Shown here: piece by piece, positions 38,777 through 48,371 of the stretch | Position numbering within the stretch: position 1 is the first letter of the stretch | How the letters are laid out: every line of letters begins with the position of its first letter | Assembly: GCF_004912135.1 (NCBI RefSeq) | Contig: NZ_STGU01000001.1 | Span: 186,001 to 250,000, forward strand | From: Rhizobium rosettiformans W3 | Lineage (GTDB): Bacteria; Pseudomonadota; Alphaproteobacteria; Rhizobiales; Rhizobiaceae | DNA length: 64,000 bases | Reading direction: 5' to 3' | The notes under the pieces: generated by a model | The model's input: only the letters and a program-made list of their open reading frames with translations | Told to the model about the DNA's origin: nothing | The model's database searches: none | Program-made: the position numbers and the translations under genes

Positions 38777-39631
38777 TTATGATATTGATTTTTCTGTTGC
38801 AGCCTGGGTTTCCGCCTCGCGCTGCGTAAGCCAGGCGGTGGTTTCGTCACCCGCAATCTTGGCGGCCTCGACCACATCTCGGCCTTCTAACAGCCCATGC
38901 AGCAGGCTACCGCTGAAGGTGTCGCCGGCACCGATCGTGTCGCGGACAGTCACGATGCGGTCGAGGCTGACGCTGTGCTCTACGCTGCCATCGAAGACGG
39001 TGATTGCGGCCGGACCGTCCGTCATCACGAGGTGTCTGAGCCGCGGCCCGGCGAGGGTGGAGGCCCTGTTCCAGATGTCGTCCAGTGCCATGCCCGGCAG
39101 ATCCGCCTTCGAGCCGATCATCACATCCGCCGGCCTCGGCTCCGCTTCCCGAAGCGGAAACTGCGAGAGTACAAGGGGCGACTGGTGCAAGGAGGCGCGT
39201 ATCGCCTCCGGCAGCTTCGGCGCATTGACGTAAAAGGCGTCCGCTTTGACCGGCTGGTCGAGGTGAAAGCTGCGAGACAGGCGTCGCTCGCTGGAGAGAA
39301 TGGTGCGCTCCCCGGTCGGGTCGAGCAGGATGTCGGCAAAGTCCGTCTCGCCCTCGCGCTGCGTGATCAGTGTCGTATCAAAGCCGGCCGCTTGAAGCGC
39401 GGTCAGCGCCTCTCTGCCGTGGCCGTCCGTCATCAGAGTGGACAGGAGTGCCACATCGTGCCCCAGTTCGAGCAGGCGGCGGGCGGTGAAGTATCCACCG
39501 CCGCCGAGCCGGGTTTCGCGGGAAGACCAGGCGATACGACCACCGGCACGCAGGGGCTCGGTCAGGCGCCAGATGCGATCATGGTTGATGTGGCCGACGA
39601 CGATGACCCGCTTCCTCTCTGTCATGCTCAT
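38777..39631 (-). CDS. PfkB-family carbohydrate kinase
   Basis: Ribokinase/PfkB-family sugar kinase of 284 residues. It opens with VIVVGHINHDRIW and shows LGGGGYFTARRL (substrate-binding region) and the second PfkB signature DTIGAGDTFSGSLL near residue 235, with the catalytic aspartate in GAGD. It phosphorylates a sugar or similar compound; the substrate is not determined. It overlaps the LacI-type regulator by 4 bases (ATGA), so they form an operon facing away from the thu transporter. The context suggests a trehalose or ketosugar-derived substrate, but this is inference. Confidence 0.9.
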   Translation of the reverse strand: MSMTERKRVIVVGHINHDRIWRLTEPLRAGGRIAWSSRETRLGGGGYFTARRLLELGHDVALLSTLMTDGHGREALTALQAAGFDTTLITQREGETDFADILLDPTGERTILSSERRLSRSFHLDQPVKADAFYVNAPKLPEAIRASLHQSPLVLSQFPLREAEPRPADVMIGSKADLPGMALDDIWNRASTLAGPRLRHLVMTDGPAAITVFDGSVEHSVSLDRIVTVRDTIGAGDTFSGSLLHGLLEGRDVVEAAKIAGDETTAWLTQREAETQAATEKSIS

Positions 39632-40656
39632 TCGGAAGCGTCCTTCGGTGCGGGGCGGCTGGTTTCGCGCAAAATGAGCTCGACCGGCCAGAGTTCCTGA
39701 ATCTCCGCAGCCTCTCGACCGGCTAGCATCTGCAACAGGAGATCGGCGATGCGCGTGCCGGCCGCCCGGATCGAGGAGCGGGTTGTCGAGAGCGGCGGCA
39801 CCATGTTCTCGGCTGTGAGATAAGGGAATACGTCGTCATGCGCGATCACGGAAATGTCCTTGCCTATCACAAGGTTCCTCGCGCGGGCGGCTCGATAGAT
39901 TCCGAGTGCCGTCATCATTGATCCGGCAACGAAGGCGGTGGGGCGTGGGCGCTGTTCCAACGCCGAACGGGCATAGCGGAAGCCGATCTCGTCGGTGAAA
40001 TTATCATGGGTCACGAGTTTCGGGTCGAAGTCGATACCGCGCACGGCAAGGGCCGTCTTGTAGCCTGCCAGACGATGCAAGGTGAAGGTCAGGCCTTCGC
40101 GTCCATTGAGCAAGGCTATCCGGCGATGGCCAAGGTCCAGCAGGTGCTCTGTGCTGCGGCGGATGGCCCCCTCGTTGTCAATGTCGAGCCAGGCATGCGG
40201 TACATCGGTTGCCGATCGGCCGTGCACGATAAAGGGCAGCTTCAACTGGTGCAGCAGGGCGATGCGGGGGTCTTTCGGGCGCGGCGAATGAATGACGACC
40301 GCATCGACGCGGCGGCTCTCCGCCAGGCGCCGGTAGAGCTGCAGTTCATCACCGGTGTGGTGTTCCGCCATCGGCGTGATCAGAATGTCGATATCCTCTC
40401 CGCTCAGGCGGTCGGCCATGCCGCTCATGAACTCGGAGAACTGGTAGTCGCCGGCCTTGGTCATGACGACGCCGATTGCGCCGGCTCGACCTGTTGCGAG
40501 ACGCACCGCATTGATATTGGGTCGGTAGCCGAGGCGGGCAGCTTCTTCCATCACCCGGGCGCGTGTTGCCTCGTTTACCTCCGGATAGCCGCTTAGGGCC
40601 CGACTTACCGTCGTTGGCGACAGTCCGATCTCTCTTGCGAATTCCTTGAGCTTCAT
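39628..40656 (-). CDS. thuR: LacI-family regulator of the thu genes
   Basis: LacI/GalR-type repressor of 342 residues. The N-terminal helix-turn-helix is LKEFAREIGLSPTTVSRALS with the hinge helix near residue 50 (NAVRLATGR), followed by a periplasmic-binding-protein-like effector domain (IGVVMTKAGDYQFSEFMSGM onward). It is divergent from thuE, as ThuR is in Sinorhizobium, and it is translationally coupled with the PfkB kinase. It probably represses the thu operon until a trehalose-, maltose- or sucrose-type ligand binds. The symbol is based on position; an AglR-type function for alpha-glucosides is the alternative. Confidence 0.8.
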   Translation of the reverse strand: MKLKEFAREIGLSPTTVSRALSGYPEVNEATRARVMEEAARLGYRPNINAVRLATGRAGAIGVVMTKAGDYQFSEFMSGMADRLSGEDIDILITPMAEHHTGDELQLYRRLAESRRVDAVVIHSPRPKDPRIALLHQLKLPFIVHGRSATDVPHAWLDIDNEGAIRRSTEHLLDLGHRRIALLNGREGLTFTLHRLAGYKTALAVRGIDFDPKLVTHDNFTDEIGFRYARSALEQRPRPTAFVAGSMMTALGIYRAARARNLVIGKDISVIAHDDVFPYLTAENMVPPLSTTRSSIRAAGTRIADLLLQMLAGREAAEIQELWPVELILRETSRPAPKDASE

Positions 40657-41007
40657 TCGAGCCTGTCTTTCCCCGCCGGTAGAGGGTCTCTCCTCCCTGA
40701 CAACGCTTATCCCATGCTGTGGCAGGCACTTGCAAGATTTGCACTTCGCCTCTTTAAAACGTTACGGAAATTCGCGTATCCCGATCATTAGGTAATTCGT
40801 CGGTAGGGCGGGGTGTGGAAGGGCCGCCCGCTTCATTGAGTGCGAGATGAAATCAAATATTTCAATAGGTTGGTTCGATTGACTTTGGCATTCTTCGAAT
40901 CGGGTTTGACAGGCTTCAGAATCTTTGCCAGCTTTCCGCCTACCAAACCGTTTTCAAATTATCGGGAGAGTGAACGGATTGGTTGTTTTTTTTGGGAGGA
41001 GATATCC
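40657..41007. promoter_or_regulatory. thuR/thuE divergent regulatory region
   Basis: This 351-base gap should contain both promoters and LacI-type operators. Candidate operators with a central CG are AAAACGTTAC near 40756-40765 and CAAACCGTTTTC at 40944-40955. A good -35 sequence, TTGACA, lies at 40906-40911, with only a weak -10 about 17 bases on. The thuE Shine-Dalgarno TGGGAGGAGA and a run of eight T residues stand just before the ATG. No gene was found in the gap. Confidence 0.5.
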
Positions 41008-42267
41008 ATGAAGAAGCTCTTGACTGCCGCCTTCATCGTAGCAACTGCCTTGTGCGGAACGGCAGAGGCCGCCGAGATTGCCGTTGCCGCCAACTCGACC
41101 GGCAAAAACCTCGATTTCCTGCGCAAGATGTTTGCCGAATTCGAAGAAAAGACGGGGCACAAGGTGTCGCTGGTCACTATGCCGCCATCCAGTTCCGAAC
41201 AGTTTGCCCAGTATCGGCTGTGGCTCGCGGCGGGGAACAAGGATGTCGACGTCTATCAGACCGACGTGATCTGGGCGCCGCAGTTGGCCGACCAGTTCAT
41301 CGACCTGAAGGAGGCAGCGAGTGAGGTGATCGACCAGTTCTTCCCCTCGATCATCGAGTCCCAGACTGTGGAGGGGCGGCTTGTCGCCATGCCGATGTTC
41401 ACCGATGCGCCGGCGCTCTTCTACCGCAAGGACCTTCTGGAGAAACATGGCAAGGAAGTGCCGAAGACATGGGCCGACATGGCGGCGGTCGCCAAGGAGA
41501 TCCAGGATAAGGAGCGCGAGGCGGGCCAGAAGGATCTGTGGGGTTTCGTCTTCCAGGCCAATGCCTATGAGGGGCTGACCTGCAATGCGCTCGAATGGAT
41601 CAAGTCTTCGGGCGGCGGGCAGATCGTCGAGCCGGATGGCACGATCTCGGTCAACAACGAGAAGGCGGCAGCAGCGCTCGATCAGGCGAAATCCTGGATT
41701 GGCACTATTTCTCCTCCGGGCGTGCTTGCCTATCAGGAGGAAGAGTCACGCGGCGTGTGGCAGACCGGCAATGCCGTCTTCATGCGCAACTGGCCTTACG
41801 CCTATGCGCTCGGAAATGGCGAAGACAGCGCCGTGAAGGGCAAGTTCGACGTCACGACCCTGCCGGTTGCGGCAGCCGGCGACAAGCCTTCCTCGACGCT
41901 CGGCGGCTGGAACCTTGCCGTCTCCAAGTATTCCGAGGAGCAGGAGGCCTCGATCGAGCTCGTCAAGTTCCTGACATCGACCGAGTCCCAGAAGCGCCGC
42001 GCGATCGAGCAGTCGCAGTTGCCGACTTTGCAGGCGCTCTACGACGACCCGGAAATTGCCGAGGCGCATCCCTTCATGCCGCAGTGGAAGCCGATTTTCC
42101 AGGATGCCGTACCGCGTCCGTCGGCCACCACCAAGGTCAAGTATAACGAGGTTTCCTCGCGCTTCTGGGGTGCTGTGCACAATACGCTATCGGGCTCTGG
42201 CACTGCAGCCGAAAACCTCGAGCTGCTCGAAATCGAGCTGAACGAGCTCATGGGCAGCGGCTGGTGA
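41008..42267 (+). CDS. thuE: Trehalose/maltose-type ABC transporter binding protein
   Basis: Extracellular sugar-binding protein (family 1) of 419 residues. A signal peptide (LLTAAFIVATALCGTAEAA) precedes EIAVAANSTGKNLDFL. Family features include the EEKTGHKVSLV strand near residue 45, DVYQTDVIWAPQLADQF and WNLAVSKYSEEQEAS. The gene order thuE-F-G-K-A-B matches the Sinorhizobium trehalose/maltose uptake operon. The ATG at 41008 is preceded by GGGAGGAGA. A very stable hairpin with a TTCG loop follows the stop and probably raises the level of this message over the permease part. Confidence 0.92.
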   Translation: MKKLLTAAFIVATALCGTAEAAEIAVAANSTGKNLDFLRKMFAEFEEKTGHKVSLVTMPPSSSEQFAQYRLWLAAGNKDVDVYQTDVIWAPQLADQFIDLKEAASEVIDQFFPSIIESQTVEGRLVAMPMFTDAPALFYRKDLLEKHGKEVPKTWADMAAVAKEIQDKEREAGQKDLWGFVFQANAYEGLTCNALEWIKSSGGGQIVEPDGTISVNNEKAAAALDQAKSWIGTISPPGVLAYQEEESRGVWQTGNAVFMRNWPYAYALGNGEDSAVKGKFDVTTLPVAAAGDKPSSTLGGWNLAVSKYSEEQEASIELVKFLTSTESQKRRAIEQSQLPTLQALYDDPEIAEAHPFMPQWKPIFQDAVPRPSATTKVKYNEVSSRFWGAVHNTLSGSGTAAENLELLEIELNELMGSGW

Positions 42268-42274
42268 TGCCGGC

Positions 42275-42300
42275 GCCGGGCGGCCTTCGGGCCGCCCGGC
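42275..42300 (+). terminator. UUCG-capped hairpin between thuE and thuF
   Basis: GCCGGGCGGCC and GGCCGCCCGGC form a perfect 11-base GC stem closed by a C(TTCG)G tetraloop, the most stable known RNA loop type. It starts 7 bases after the thuE stop. There is no T tract, so it should act as an mRNA 3' stabiliser or partial attenuator, not a full terminator. Confidence 0.8.
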
Positions 42301-42328
42301 TATCCGTCACCTGCAGGGAGGAACGCCC

Positions 42329-43315
42329 ATGACCGACATCAGCATGCAGAGCACCGTCCGGCCCTTGCCGGCCAAGGCGGCACCCGGCTCGGATCTTCGC
42401 GCACAGCGCACCCGCTCCGCCTGGATCTTTCTCGCCCCCACGCTTCTCGTCCTCGCCATGGTGGCCGGTTGGCCCCTCATCCGGACGATCTATTTCAGCT
42501 TCACCAATGCCACGCTCAACAATCTCGAAGGTGCCGAGTTCATCGGCTTCTCGAACTACCTTAGCTGGATCACGCTGCAGAGCGGGCGCACCGTCTGGCG
42601 CGGCCTGCTCGTCGATCCGGCCTGGTGGGGAGCGGTGTGGAATACGCTGCGATTCACGCTGCTCTCGGTCTCGATCGAGACCGTGCTCGGCCTCGTCGTT
42701 GCGCTGGTGCTCAATGCCAGCTTCCCGGGTCGGGGCATCGTGCGGGCTGCCATCCTCATACCCTGGGCGATCCCGACGATCGTGTCTGCCAAGATGTGGG
42801 CCTGGATGCTCAACGACCAGTTCGGCATTCTGAACGATATCTTTCTCAATCTCGGGCTGATCAGCCAGAAGATCGCGTGGACGGCCAACCCCGATACGGC
42901 GATGGTCGCGGTGCTGATCGTCGATGTGTGGAAGACGACGCCGTTCATGGCGCTGCTCATTCTCGCCGGCCTGCAGATGGTGCCGCAGGATATCTATGAG
43001 GCTGCGAAGATCGACGGTGTACATCCGGTCAAGGTGTTCTGGCGCATCACGTTGCCGCTGATCCGGCCGGCGCTGATGGTGGCGGTGATCTTCCGCATGC
43101 TCGATGCGCTGCGCATCTTCGATCTCATCTATGTGCTGACGCCGAATAATTCGCAGACCAAGACCATGTCGGTCATGGCGCGCGAGAACCTCTTCGAATT
43201 CGACAAGTTCGCCTATGGGGCGGCGGCGTCCACCATGCTGTTCCTGACTATCGCCTCGATCACGGTCATCTACATCGTCTTCGGGCGGGTCAACCTGTCG
43301 GGAGGGGACCGCTGA
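42329..43315 (+). CDS. thuF: Sugar ABC transporter permease
   Basis: Inner-membrane permease of 328 residues, MalF-like, with about six membrane segments. The N-terminal cytoplasmic stretch is followed by WIFLAPTLLVLAMVAGWPLI. The binding-protein-dependent transport signature (EAA loop) is seen as EAAKIDGVHPVKVFWRITLP near residue 230, which contacts the ATPase. The stop shares one base with the thuG start (TGATG). Second gene of the thu operon. Confidence 0.93.
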   Translation: MTDISMQSTVRPLPAKAAPGSDLRAQRTRSAWIFLAPTLLVLAMVAGWPLIRTIYFSFTNATLNNLEGAEFIGFSNYLSWITLQSGRTVWRGLLVDPAWWGAVWNTLRFTLLSVSIETVLGLVVALVLNASFPGRGIVRAAILIPWAIPTIVSAKMWAWMLNDQFGILNDIFLNLGLISQKIAWTANPDTAMVAVLIVDVWKTTPFMALLILAGLQMVPQDIYEAAKIDGVHPVKVFWRITLPLIRPALMVAVIFRMLDALRIFDLIYVLTPNNSQTKTMSVMARENLFEFDKFAYGAAASTMLFLTIASITVIYIVFGRVNLSGGDR

Positions 43316-44142
43316 TGCCGACGATCCTCAAACAGTCCCTCTTTTACGTGCTGGTCACCGTCATCGTGGTGATCGCGGTCTTCCCGTTCTACTACGCGAT
43401 CATCACCAGTCTGAAGCCGGGCAGTTCGCTGTTCGACATCGGTTATTGGCCCAAGGTGGTGACCTTCTCGAACTACGAGGGTGTGCTGTCACGCGGCAGC
43501 TTCCTGCGCAATCTCGGCAATTCCGTCATGATTGCCAGCATCGTGGTGGCCATCTCGCTGGTTCTAGCGGTCACCGCGTCCTATGCGCTGGCACGCGTGC
43601 GGTTCCGGGGCAGGGGGCTTCTGCTGCTCACCATCCTCAGCGTCTCGATGTTTCCGCAGATCGCGGTTCTTGCCGGCCTGTTCGAACTCATCCGCTTCGT
43701 CGGGATCTTCAACACGCCCTTCGCGCTGATCTTCTCCTACATGATCTTCACGCTGCCGTTCACCGTCTGGGTGCTCACCACCTTCATGCGAGATCTGCCG
43801 ATCGAGATCGAGGAGGCGGCGATCGTCGATGGCGCTTCGTCCTGGGTGATCGTGACACAGGTGTTCATGCCGCTGATGTGGCCAGCCCTCGTCACCACAG
43901 GGCTGCTCGCATTCATCGCGGCGTGGAACGAGTTCCTGTTCGCGCTCACCTTCACCTCGTCGAACAGCCAGCGGACGGTGCCCGTCGCCATCGCGCTGCT
44001 TTCCGGGGACAGCCAGTTCGAAATCCCCTGGGGCAGCATCATGGCCGCCTCGGTTATCGTCACCGTTCCGCTGGTCGTGCTCGTGCTGATTTTCCAGCGG
44101 CGGATTATCTCCGGCCTCACCGCCGGCGGCGTCAAGGGATAG
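43315..44142 (+). CDS. thuG: Sugar ABC transporter permease
   Basis: MalG-like permease of 275 residues with about six membrane segments, starting with YVLVTVIVVIAVFPFYYAII. The EAA loop is EEAAIVDGASSWVIVTQVFMP near residues 165-185 (written here in part: AAIVDGASSW). It forms the channel together with ThuF. The start ATG overlaps the thuF stop, and the stop is 11 bases before the ATPase gene, with GGAGGA between. Confidence 0.93.
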   Translation: MPTILKQSLFYVLVTVIVVIAVFPFYYAIITSLKPGSSLFDIGYWPKVVTFSNYEGVLSRGSFLRNLGNSVMIASIVVAISLVLAVTASYALARVRFRGRGLLLLTILSVSMFPQIAVLAGLFELIRFVGIFNTPFALIFSYMIFTLPFTVWVLTTFMRDLPIEIEEAAIVDGASSWVIVTQVFMPLMWPALVTTGLLAFIAAWNEFLFALTFTSSNSQRTVPVAIALLSGDSQFEIPWGSIMAASVIVTVPLVVLVLIFQRRIISGLTAGGVKG

Positions 44143-44153
44143 GAGGAAAATCC

Positions 44154-45179
44154 ATGGCTCACATTCAACTCACCGATATCCGCAAGTCCTTCGGTGCCCT
44201 CGAGGTCATCAAGGGTGTCGACATGGAAATCCGCTCGGGCGAGTTCATGGTCTTTGTCGGCCCCTCCGGCTGCGGCAAGTCTACCCTGCTGCGTCTGATC
44301 GCCGGGCTTGAGGACATCACCCACGGCACGCTTGCCTTCGATGGCGAGGTGATGAACCAACTGGCGCCCGCCAAGCGCGGCATTGCCATGGTCTTCCAGT
44401 CCTATGCGCTTTATCCGCATATGACCGTGTTCGACAACATGGCCTTCGGCATGAAGCTGGCCGGTCAGGACAAGGCGGAGCGCGACCGGCGGGTGCGCGA
44501 GGCGGCCGACATGCTGCAACTGACGCCTTATCTTGAACGGCTGCCACGGCAGTTATCCGGCGGTCAGCGGCAGCGTGTGGCGATCGGTCGCGCCATCGTT
44601 CGCGATCCTCGCGTGTTTCTCTTCGATGAACCGCTCTCCAACCTCGATGCGGCGCTACGCGTGGCGACCCGCCTCGAAATTGCCAAGCTTCACCGCAGCA
44701 TGCACAACACTACGATGATCTATGTGACCCATGATCAGGTGGAAGCTATGACGCTTGCAGATCGGATCTGCGTGCTGCGCGACGGCGTGGTCGAGCAGAT
44801 CGGCACGCCGCTCGAGCTCTACGAGAACCCGAATTCTCTTTTCGTCGCGGGCTTCATCGGCTCGCCGAAAATGAATTTCCTCGATGGCCGCTTTTCGGAG
44901 GAAATGCGCGCACATACCATCGGCATTCGCTCCGAGCATCTCCTGATTGAACACGGGGGCCGGTGGCGGGGTTCTGTCGTGCATTCCGAGATGCTCGGAT
45001 CGGACAGCTATGTTTATGTCGACATCGGGACGTCGGAGCCGATCGTCGTCCGGCAGGAGGGTACCGCTACGCTAAAGCCCGGCGAGACCATTGCGCTCTC
45101 GCCCATTGAGCACGAACTGCACCGTTTCGACCGCGATGGCCGCGCCATCGGCCGCGGCCTGATGAAAGGCGCTACTTGA
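44154..45179 (+). CDS. thuK: Sugar ABC transporter ATP-binding protein
   Basis: MalK/UgpC-type ATPase of 341 residues. Walker A is GPSGCGKST (about residues 37-45), the signature LSGGQRQRVAIGRA near residue 135, Walker B VFLFDEPLSNLD, and the switch His in YVTHDQVEA. The C-terminal TOBE-type regulatory domain is shorter than in E. coli MalK. It energises uptake through ThuF/ThuG. Start supported by AGGAGG. Confidence 0.93.
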   Translation: MAHIQLTDIRKSFGALEVIKGVDMEIRSGEFMVFVGPSGCGKSTLLRLIAGLEDITHGTLAFDGEVMNQLAPAKRGIAMVFQSYALYPHMTVFDNMAFGMKLAGQDKAERDRRVREAADMLQLTPYLERLPRQLSGGQRQRVAIGRAIVRDPRVFLFDEPLSNLDAALRVATRLEIAKLHRSMHNTTMIYVTHDQVEAMTLADRICVLRDGVVEQIGTPLELYENPNSLFVAGFIGSPKMNFLDGRFSEEMRAHTIGIRSEHLLIEHGGRWRGSVVHSEMLGSDSYVYVDIGTSEPIVVRQEGTATLKPGETIALSPIEHELHRFDRDGRAIGRGLMKGAT

Positions 45180-45238
45180 GCGCCATGATGTGATGCGGCT
45201 CTCCATGGCGGAGGGCCGAGACCTTAAGGAGAATTCAG

Positions 45239-46024
45239 ATGACGATCAGAACGGTTGTCTGGGGCGAAAACATTCACGAGCGCGAAAACGCCATCGTCCG
45301 GGAGATCTATCCCGATGGCATGCATGCGACCATCGCTGCTGCCTTGAACGAGGATAGCGAGATCGAGGCGACAACCGCCACCCTGCAGGAGCCGGAGCAC
45401 GGGCTTTCCGTCGAGCGGCTGGCCGAGACGGACGTGCTCGTCTGGTGGGGCCACAAGGCCCATGGCGAGGTGTCCGACGAGATCGTTGAGCGTGTCGCCA
45501 AGCGGGTTTGGGAGGGCATGGGCCTGCTCGTCCTGCATTCCGGGCATTTCGCCAAGCCCTTCAAGCGGCTGATGGGCACGCCCTGTGCGCTGAAGTGGCG
45601 GGAAGCCGGCGAGCGCGAGCGGATCTGGACGGTCAATCCGGGGCATCCGATCGCAGCCGGCATTCCGGAAAGCTTCGTGCTGGAGAACGAGGAAATGTAC
45701 GGCGAGTTCTTCTCCGTGCCGGAGCCGCTCGAAACGGTCTTCATCTCCTGGTTTGCCGGCGGCGAGATCTTCCGTTCGGGCCTGACCTGGCGGCGCGGTG
45801 CGGGCAACATCTTCTATTTCCGCCCCGGCCATGAAACCTACCCGACCTATCACGATGCGACCGTGCAGCAGGTCATTCGCAACGGCGTGAAATGGGCTTA
45901 CAATCCGATGCCACGTTACTCGGCCGTGCATGACGCACCGAATGTGCCGGTGGAGCAGGCGCTGGAGCCGATCACCGAGCGCGGGCCGCGTCTGCATCAG
46001 GCTGGCGAGGAAGGCTACAAATGA
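45239..46024 (+). CDS. thuA: ThuA trehalose utilisation protein
   Basis: ThuA-family protein of 261 residues with a flavodoxin-like/type 1 glutamine amidotransferase-like fold. Family segments are [20 protein letters not shown] at the N-terminus, [19 protein letters not shown] [35 protein letters not shown] and [14 protein letters not shown]. In Sinorhizobium ThuA acts with ThuB in conversion of trehalose to the 3-keto derivative; its precise role is not settled. The start has AAGGAGAATTCAG upstream, and the stop overlaps thuB by 4 bases. Confidence 0.92.
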   Translation: MTIRTVVWGENIHERENAIVREIYPDGMHATIAAALNEDSEIEATTATLQEPEHGLSVERLAETDVLVWWGHKAHGEVSDEIVERVAKRVWEGMGLLVLHSGHFAKPFKRLMGTPCALKWREAGERERIWTVNPGHPIAAGIPESFVLENEEMYGEFFSVPEPLETVFISWFAGGEIFRSGLTWRRGAGNIFYFRPGHETYPTYHDATVQQVIRNGVKWAYNPMPRYSAVHDAPNVPVEQALEPITERGPRLHQAGEEGYK

Positions 46025-47079
46025 CCACAACGCCAATCCGCCTGCTGATTCTTGGAACCGGTGGCATGGCCAATACCCATGCCATGAACTTTTCGACGAT
46101 AACCGATGTGCAGCTGGTGGCTGCTGTCGATCTCGACATGGCCACCGTCCGCGCCTTTGCCGCGCGGCACAACATCCCCAACACCTTCACCTCGCTGGAC
46201 GAGGCGATCGCCTGGGGCGAATTCGACGCCGTCACCAATGTGACGCCGGACCGGGTTCACTATCCGACGACGCTCAAGCTGCTGGCTGCAGGCAAGCATG
46301 TGATGTGCGAAAAGCCATTGGCCGAGAACTATGCCAAGGCAGACGAAATGGCGACGGCGGCAGAAGCGTCCGGCCTCGTCAACATGGTCAACCTCACCTA
46401 CCGCAACGTGGCGCAGGTGCAGAAGGCCCGGCAGATGGTTCTGGCCGGCGAGATCGGCAAGGTCCGGCATATCGAGGCCTCCTATCTGCAGAGCTGGCTC
46501 GTCTCCAAGGCCTGGGGTGACTGGGCGACCGAGAGCCAGTGGCTCTGGCGCCTGTCGACCAAACACGGCTCGAACGGCGTGCTCGGCGATGTCGGCATCC
46601 ACATTCTCGACTTCGTCGGTTATGGCGCGGTGACCGAGATCGATCATGTCTTCGCTCGCATGAAGGCCTTCGACAAAGCTCCGGGCAACCGGATCGGCGA
46701 ATATGATCTCGATGCGAATGACAGCTTCACCATGACGGCGGAATTCACCAATGGGGCCATGGGTGTCATCCATGCGAGCCGCTGGGCGACGGGGCACCTG
46801 AACGAGCTCAGGCTTCGCGTGCATGGCGACAAGGGCGCGCTGGAGGTCATCCACCGTCTCGACGGATCGGTCCTTCGGGCCTGCCTGCAGGAAGATGTTG
46901 AGAAGGCCGTCTGGCGGGAGATCGAGGTCGATCCTGTCGAGACGAACTACCAGAAGTTCATCACCGCGATCCGCTCCGGCTATATGCAGGAGCCGAGCTT
47001 CCGGCATGCCGCCAACCTGCAGAAGATCCTTGATCTCGCCATGCTGACCGAGGTCGAGCGGCGCGAGCTCGTCGTTTGA
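46021..47079 (+). CDS. thuB: ThuB Gfo/Idh/MocA-family dehydrogenase
   Basis: NAD(P)-dependent oxidoreductase of 352 residues. The N-terminal Rossmann motif is [15 protein letters not shown] and the conserved [12 protein letters not shown] contains the catalytic Lys of the EKP motif. The C-terminal alpha/beta domain contains [14 protein letters not shown] with the catalytic Asp and His. ThuB is thought to oxidise trehalose-type disaccharides at C3. It is translationally coupled to thuA and ends the operon before a bidirectional terminator. Confidence 0.93.
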   Translation: MTTTPIRLLILGTGGMANTHAMNFSTITDVQLVAAVDLDMATVRAFAARHNIPNTFTSLDEAIAWGEFDAVTNVTPDRVHYPTTLKLLAAGKHVMCEKPLAENYAKADEMATAAEASGLVNMVNLTYRNVAQVQKARQMVLAGEIGKVRHIEASYLQSWLVSKAWGDWATESQWLWRLSTKHGSNGVLGDVGIHILDFVGYGAVTEIDHVFARMKAFDKAPGNRIGEYDLDANDSFTMTAEFTNGAMGVIHASRWATGHLNELRLRVHGDKGALEVIHRLDGSVLRACLQEDVEKAVWREIEVDPVETNYQKFITAIRSGYMQEPSFRHAANLQKILDLAMLTEVERRELVV

Positions 47080-47095
47080 TATCGGCCTTTGAAAC

Positions 47096-47132
47096 GGAAA
47101 GCGCCGCCCGAGGAGGTTCGGGCGGCGCTTCC
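47096..47132. terminator. Bidirectional terminator between thuB and iolG
   Basis: AAGCGCCGCCCG and CGGGCGGCGCTT form a perfect 12-base stem with an 8-base loop, between convergent stops at 47079 and 47173. GGA and TCC flank the stem symmetrically. Confidence 0.85.
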
Positions 47133-47172
47133 ATTCTGCGCGACCTTGCGGCCACGCGGGAGCTGTTGATCG

Positions 47173-48168
47173 TCAGTAGGCGACGGTGACGGCCGACTTG
47201 TCCTTGGCCGATTTCACGGCAGCGTCGGCGAGCGCCAGCGCGATCAGGCCGTCTTCGGCGGACGGCGCCATAGGCGTGCCGTTGTCGAGCGCGTCGATGA
47301 AGGCAGAGATTTCAGCGGCGTAAGCTGCCGTGTAGCGGGTCATGAAGAAGTCGTGCAGGGGCGGGCGGGTATAGCCGTCCTTGTTGGCGACCTCGATCGA
47401 GACCGGGCGCTGGTTTTCGGCCGAGACCGAGCCGAGCGAACCATGCACTTCGATGCGCTGGTCGTAGCCGTAGGAAGCGCGGCGGGAGTTGGAGATGATC
47501 GCCTGGCGGCCGCTCTTCGTCGTCAGGATCAGCGAGGCGCTGTCGTAGTCGCCGAGTTCGCCGATCTTGGGATCGACCAGAACCGAGGCCGAGGCCTGGA
47601 CCGTTTCGATCTCTTCGCCCAGCAGGAAGCGGGCCATGTCGAAGTCGTGGATGGTCATGTCGCGGAAGATGCCGCCTGAGACCTTGATGTATTCGGCCGG
47701 CGGTGCGCCCGGGTCGCGGCTGGTGATCGTCACCATCTCGACCTGGCCGATCGAGCCCTTGTCGATCTCCTTGCGAACGGCCTGGAAATGCGGATCGAAG
47801 CGGCGGTTGAAGCCGAGCATGACCTTGCCGCCGACGGCGCGCACGGTTTCGAGGCAGGCCTTGGCTCTGTCAACATCCAGATCGATCGGCTTTTCACAGA
47901 AGATCGCCTTGCCGGCCTTGGCGAAGCGCTCGATCAGGTCGGCATGGGTGTTGGTCGGCGCGCAGATGATGACGGCGTCGATGTCCTTGTCGGCCTCGAT
48001 CTCTTCAATCGTCTTTACCGCGCAGCCGGTCTGGGCCGCAATGGCGTTTGCGGCGTCCGCAAAGGCATCCGCAACGGCGACCAGTTTCGCGCGCTTGTCT
48101 TCTGCAATGGCTTTTGCGTGGACCTTGCCAATGCGGCCGGCGCCCAGAAGTGCCAGTCTCGTGACCAT
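47173..48168 (-). CDS. iolG: myo-Inositol 2-dehydrogenase
   Basis: Gfo/Idh/MocA-family NAD-dependent dehydrogenase of 331 residues that oxidises myo-inositol to scyllo-inosose, the first step of catabolism. It has Rossmann motif LLGAGRIGKVHAKAI, the EKP motif FCEKPIDLDVDRAK and the catalytic segment MTIHDFDMARFLLG with Asp and His. I chose the ATG at 48166-48168, since GGGAGGA then has a 6-base spacing; an ATG two codons upstream directly abuts it. Divergent from iolR. Confidence 0.92.
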   Translation of the reverse strand: MVTRLALLGAGRIGKVHAKAIAEDKRAKLVAVADAFADAANAIAAQTGCAVKTIEEIEADKDIDAVIICAPTNTHADLIERFAKAGKAIFCEKPIDLDVDRAKACLETVRAVGGKVMLGFNRRFDPHFQAVRKEIDKGSIGQVEMVTITSRDPGAPPAEYIKVSGGIFRDMTIHDFDMARFLLGEEIETVQASASVLVDPKIGELGDYDSASLILTTKSGRQAIISNSRRASYGYDQRIEVHGSLGSVSAENQRPVSIEVANKDGYTRPPLHDFFMTRYTAAYAAEISAFIDALDNGTPMAPSAEDGLIALALADAAVKSAKDKSAVTVAY

Positions 48169-48289
48169 GTTCATTCCTCCCTGTCCGCCTTGGTCTCTCG
48201 TCAAGAGGAGGCGATTGTGGTGTCGTTGGGCGCTCCTGATGGAGGCGCTTGACCGATATTCCATTTCTCGCTGGCCAAGGCTGCGATTT

Positions 48290-48303
48290 GGAATATATGT
48301 TCT
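48290..48303. promoter_or_regulatory. IolR-type operator in the iolG/iolR region
   Basis: GGAATATATGTTCT matches the palindrome GGAA-N6-TTCC reported for rhizobial IolR (from memory) with one change at the last base. It lies in the 203-base divergent region between iolG and iolR, 122 bases upstream of iolG and 69 bases upstream of the iolR start. Repression of both genes is inferred. Confidence 0.65.
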
Positions 48304-48371
48304 ATTTTGCTAGATCGTGACACGGTTTCTGTCAAGCGTGACGATGTGTCCGGATGAAGGTAGGGGACGGC

